Shown: in pieces, positions 61,275-64,000 of the stretch
Layout: each line of letters starts with the position of its first letter
Position numbering within the stretch: position 1 is the stretch's first letter
NCBI GenBank assembly: GCA_021464245.1
Contig: JADCRB010000035.1
Coordinates: 2,972,469 to 3,036,468 of the forward strand
Reading direction: 5' to 3'
DNA length: 64,000 nucleotides
From: Carallia brachiata
Lineage: Eukaryota; Streptophyta; Magnoliopsida; Malpighiales; Rhizophoraceae
The notes under the pieces: generated by a model
Told to the model about the DNA's origin: nothing
Database searches by the model: none
Seen by the model: the letters and a program-made list of their open reading frames with translations, nothing else
Position numbers and translations under genes: made by a program

Positions 61275-61394
61275 AAAGTAAATTATTAGATGGTTGAATT
61301 CAAAATAATGAAAAGATAAATTTACCATGAAATTTTTTTAAATAACAATGTATTGTTATTTTAGTATTATTTAAGCAAAACAATATAGTGGTGT

Positions 61395-61439
<45 letters not shown>

Positions 61440-63555
61440 CGCGCGCGCGCGCGCGCCTCAATATCGTCTTGATCAGCATTTAATGACCTTGCACTGTCAA
61501 TACTAGCTCCTTTGTTAATGCTAGAAAACGCAAGGTTGAGCTGAGAGAGGACAAAGAACGAGTTGTTAATGTGTTGGGTTCCAATTGATAACTATTGCAT
61601 CACATGTTTTGGTAGGACTAGTCCTGCAAGTCACAACTACTGCATATAAATGTTGAACTTTTCAGCCATTAATTATATGCCTGTTGCACTTTCTAATCGT
61701 TGGATCAAACGGTAATGACTTCATATATAGTTGTGTGATGTATAATATGTTCACATGCGGACTTGTAGATAAATGGACCTAGTTTTTGCTTGGTTATATA
61801 AATTTTAGAATTTTGTGCGTTTTTATGAGCTCTAGGCTCAAGTACGTTGGATTTTCGTTAAGGTTTTTTCAACATAATTTTTTAATCTCCTGCTCCATTT
61901 GAGATCTTCGTAAATAAAAAATTTTACAATTGATAAAAAAAAATTATTACATATTTGGTCCATTTGCCGCAAAATTGTTTTCCTCAAGTATGCTGACGTG
62001 CTTCGTCCTATGTGATAATAATGTAATGCATAGTTGTTTAATTCTTTTATTTTTTTTACCATCTGTTGAGGAAGAGTAATTCTTGACTTCCTCGCATAGT
62101 TAGGTTCATCTTGTGCCACTAATGAGCTGTTTCTTAGTCGTCCTCCTGGCGAGCTAAGATCGTGTGTGTGTGTGTGTGTGGTAGGTGCCGTGTTCTTTTG
62201 AAGCTAGTTAGATTTTTTTTGACTAAAAAAGGAAAAACACAAAAAGTAATTGAGACTGCCTCGCAAATAATAGAAATTAAGTAAAGCCACGGGAAAGAAA
62301 GCAATGATAAACTGAAAATTGATGCTTTATTGTCTGTATCTCTCCACCTACTTTCCATACGCTCTAATGGGAATTGTGGGATCTTTCTCTTCTGCACCCT
62401 CGTCCTCACCGAACTCATTTAATTTGACTGGGAACTAATCATTGGATGAAACAGATAAGATTGGCAAGCACTTTTCTCAAGCCGTAATATTTGATTTGTT
62501 TACTATTGCTTTATAATTCACACCCGAAATTTCAGTTTTTTTTTTTTTTTGTTACAATTTTGGCATTTCGGTCAAATTGTAGCAGCAAGGAAATCCTTTT
62601 TAATGGGATAAAAATTAAATCTTTGCCTAAAAAAAAAAAAGAAAACTTGATTATACTTCAACATAGAAGACCCTTTTTTTTTTTTTAGTCTTAATGCAAG
62701 ACTTTTTTTATTTTTTTCAAAATTATGAATAAAGAAAACAGAATTGGAGCTACTATCCTTAATTTAACTAAAATCATTGACTTGTGAAGATCCTTCACAT
62801 GGAAAACGAAGATCTTGCCTGATCTTTTTCTACGTTGAACTGGCTAGAGACAAAGCTGATCATTCTCTCAAAACTTCTGTTACATTAATATGAGAGGGAC
62901 GTCGTTCCAGCTGTGTAAATTAGGGCATCTTAGACGTTGACTAAAGTATACCTCATCTTAAAACCGAGATTTTAAGAAATTGAAAAAACAAAAGTGGATC
63001 AGCATTTCAGAGAAAAGGCTTAGATGTAAAAGTTGGCAAAAAAAAAAAATCTCATATAACGTTTGGACACTTTTTGATTGTTATTTACTATGTTTTTTTT
63101 TTCCCACTTTTTAATCTATTCCGTTAGTATCAATTTAATTTTATCTCATATCATTTCATTCTATTTCTCGAGTCTTTCGAATTTTTTTCATTAATTAGTA
63201 ACATAGAATTAAATTATCAGACCAAATCAAGAATTTTTTCTATGGATTATTTTGTCGGCAAAAACTTTTAGGACTTTCTATAAAAATGAATTGGACTAGG
63301 GATGTTTCTGTCGACTGCCTAAAATAATTGGGATTCAGATGAATATGGTTTAATTAATTAAAAGAATTCAAATTTGTATAAAATATCATGAGTCTGAATT
63401 TTGTCAAAATTAAATAGTTAGGCTAAACCAATAACTTACTGTATAATCGAAGAATATGATGACTATCCTTACGTTTTACATTTCTTAAATAGAGTTTGCA
63501 AATATTTCCTAATAGGGTTTTGAGATGCCAAGATATATTTTTTTATTTAGCAAAA
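61275..63555. other. Intergenic AT-rich DNA, no supported gene
   Basis: Contains an AT-rich repeat copy directly after element B, a compound microsatellite at 61401-61456, a (TG)n run near 62162-62180 and many poly-T runs. No frame has a recognisable domain or splice structure. Confidence 0.6.
61401..61456 (+). repeat. Compound (AT)n(GT)n(GC)n microsatellite
   Basis: An alternating purine-pyrimidine run passes from AT to GT to GC without a break for 56 bp. Such tracts favour Z-DNA and are hypermutable. Confidence 0.93.
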
Positions 63556-63559
63556 CAAA

Positions 63560-64000
63560 TAATTAGGAAAAAATGAGCCGAGCAGCCGAGCGAAGCCGAG
63601 TTGGAGACTTGGATAAAGGTCCGCGCTGGCCTTTCCTGAGGTGGACGGATCAAAAGGCTGACGTTGGGGCCGTTGGCGTTGGAAGTCAGTGGGATTAGGT
63701 ACTTCTCTAATCTCACTGGTAGGACCCGCTCCCGCCCCACTTATTCTAACCACCGTCGGATGGGACCACGCAGTCAACACGGTTGACCAGAAGACGACGT
63801 CCCCCATATTTGCGTGGACTTGCCGTACTTGATTCCCCACTTGCCACACAGAAAATCTTGCTCCGTCATCTTTAACGTCTCGTTTTAACAGAGCCCTCAA
63901 ACCCCGTGCCCGATACGGCCATGTGTTATTGCACGGGCGGCTGGGATCCCCCATTCGTGAAACCTTGCCACGTGTGCCCTCACAACAAAGCATGACGTCA
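63560..64000. promoter_or_regulatory. GC-richer promoter-like region at the window edge
   Basis: The stretch is clearly GC-richer than the preceding DNA. It contains a CACGTG box in CCACGTGTGCC (63969-63974) and a perfect TGACGTCA palindrome at 63993-64000, both bZIP-type sites. A 148-codon minus frame here has no recognised domain and is probably incidental. A plus-strand gene starting beyond the window is the likely target. Confidence 0.4.

Noticed and set aside
63547..63993. 148-codon minus-strand frame at the right edge
   Set aside because: No recognised domain, no splice structure and low-complexity composition; GC-rich promoter DNA often has long incidental frames.

Overview
The window looks like nuclear DNA of a eudicot plant. 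It is strongly AT-rich, its genes are widely spaced with GT-AG introns, it holds three plant-type genes (an R2R3-MYB, a CHMP7-type SNF7 protein and a PIF-type bHLH), and it carries Ty3/Gypsy LTR retrotransposons. The species cannot be named from the sequence; the long intergenic and transposon-rich stretches fit a moderately large genome. No rRNA, tRNA or CRISPR feature was found.

Layout. From 1 to 3010 there is AT-rich non-coding DNA. A three-exon subgroup-13 (MYB61-like) R2R3-MYB gene lies on the minus strand at 3011-4588. About 19 kb of intergenic DNA follows, holding dispersed repeats, a tandem duplication near 12.8 kb and two GC-richer islands. An eight-exon CHMP7-like ESCRT-III gene is on the plus strand at 23964-26420, with a perfect 96-bp tandem duplication in intron 6. 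A Helitron 3' end (minus orientation) is at 27025, followed by repeat-rich DNA with doubtful gene fragments at 29.5-30.3 kb. A six-exon, divergent PIF gene is on the minus strand at 31405-34491. A cluster of four CACGTG G-boxes sits about 1.5 kb upstream of its start codon. More repeat-rich intergenic DNA continues to 44.58 kb.

Two related, non-nested LTR retrotransposons occupy most of 44.6-61.3 kb. Element A (44586-53755, target duplication GCGAT) carries a decayed pol with reverse transcriptase, two RNase H domains and integrase, the arrangement of the Tat lineage. Element B (55858-61269, target duplication GTTAT) carries a decayed gag and no pol. Their LTR ends, primer-binding sites, polypurine tracts and 3' cargo regions are shared.

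The main discovery candidate is that cargo. Both elements carry, in sense orientation between the pol position and the 3' LTR, an intronless WUSCHEL-type homeobox ORF. In A it is an open 205-codon frame with a WOX homeodomain, an exact WUS-box core (TLPLFP) and a terminal LDLELRL EAR-like motif. In B it holds two in-frame stops. Each copy has a conserved TATA element about 95 bp upstream. A six-copy array of a related TATA-containing 44-bp unit, followed by a candidate leader intron, lies before pol in A. A further unidentified ORF (ORF3) follows the homeobox ORF. I infer a retrotransposon family that captured a stem-cell homeobox gene and may express it from its own internal promoter.

The right edge (63.56-64.0 kb) is a GC-richer, promoter-like stretch with a G-box and a TGACGTCA palindrome; it probably serves a gene beyond the window.
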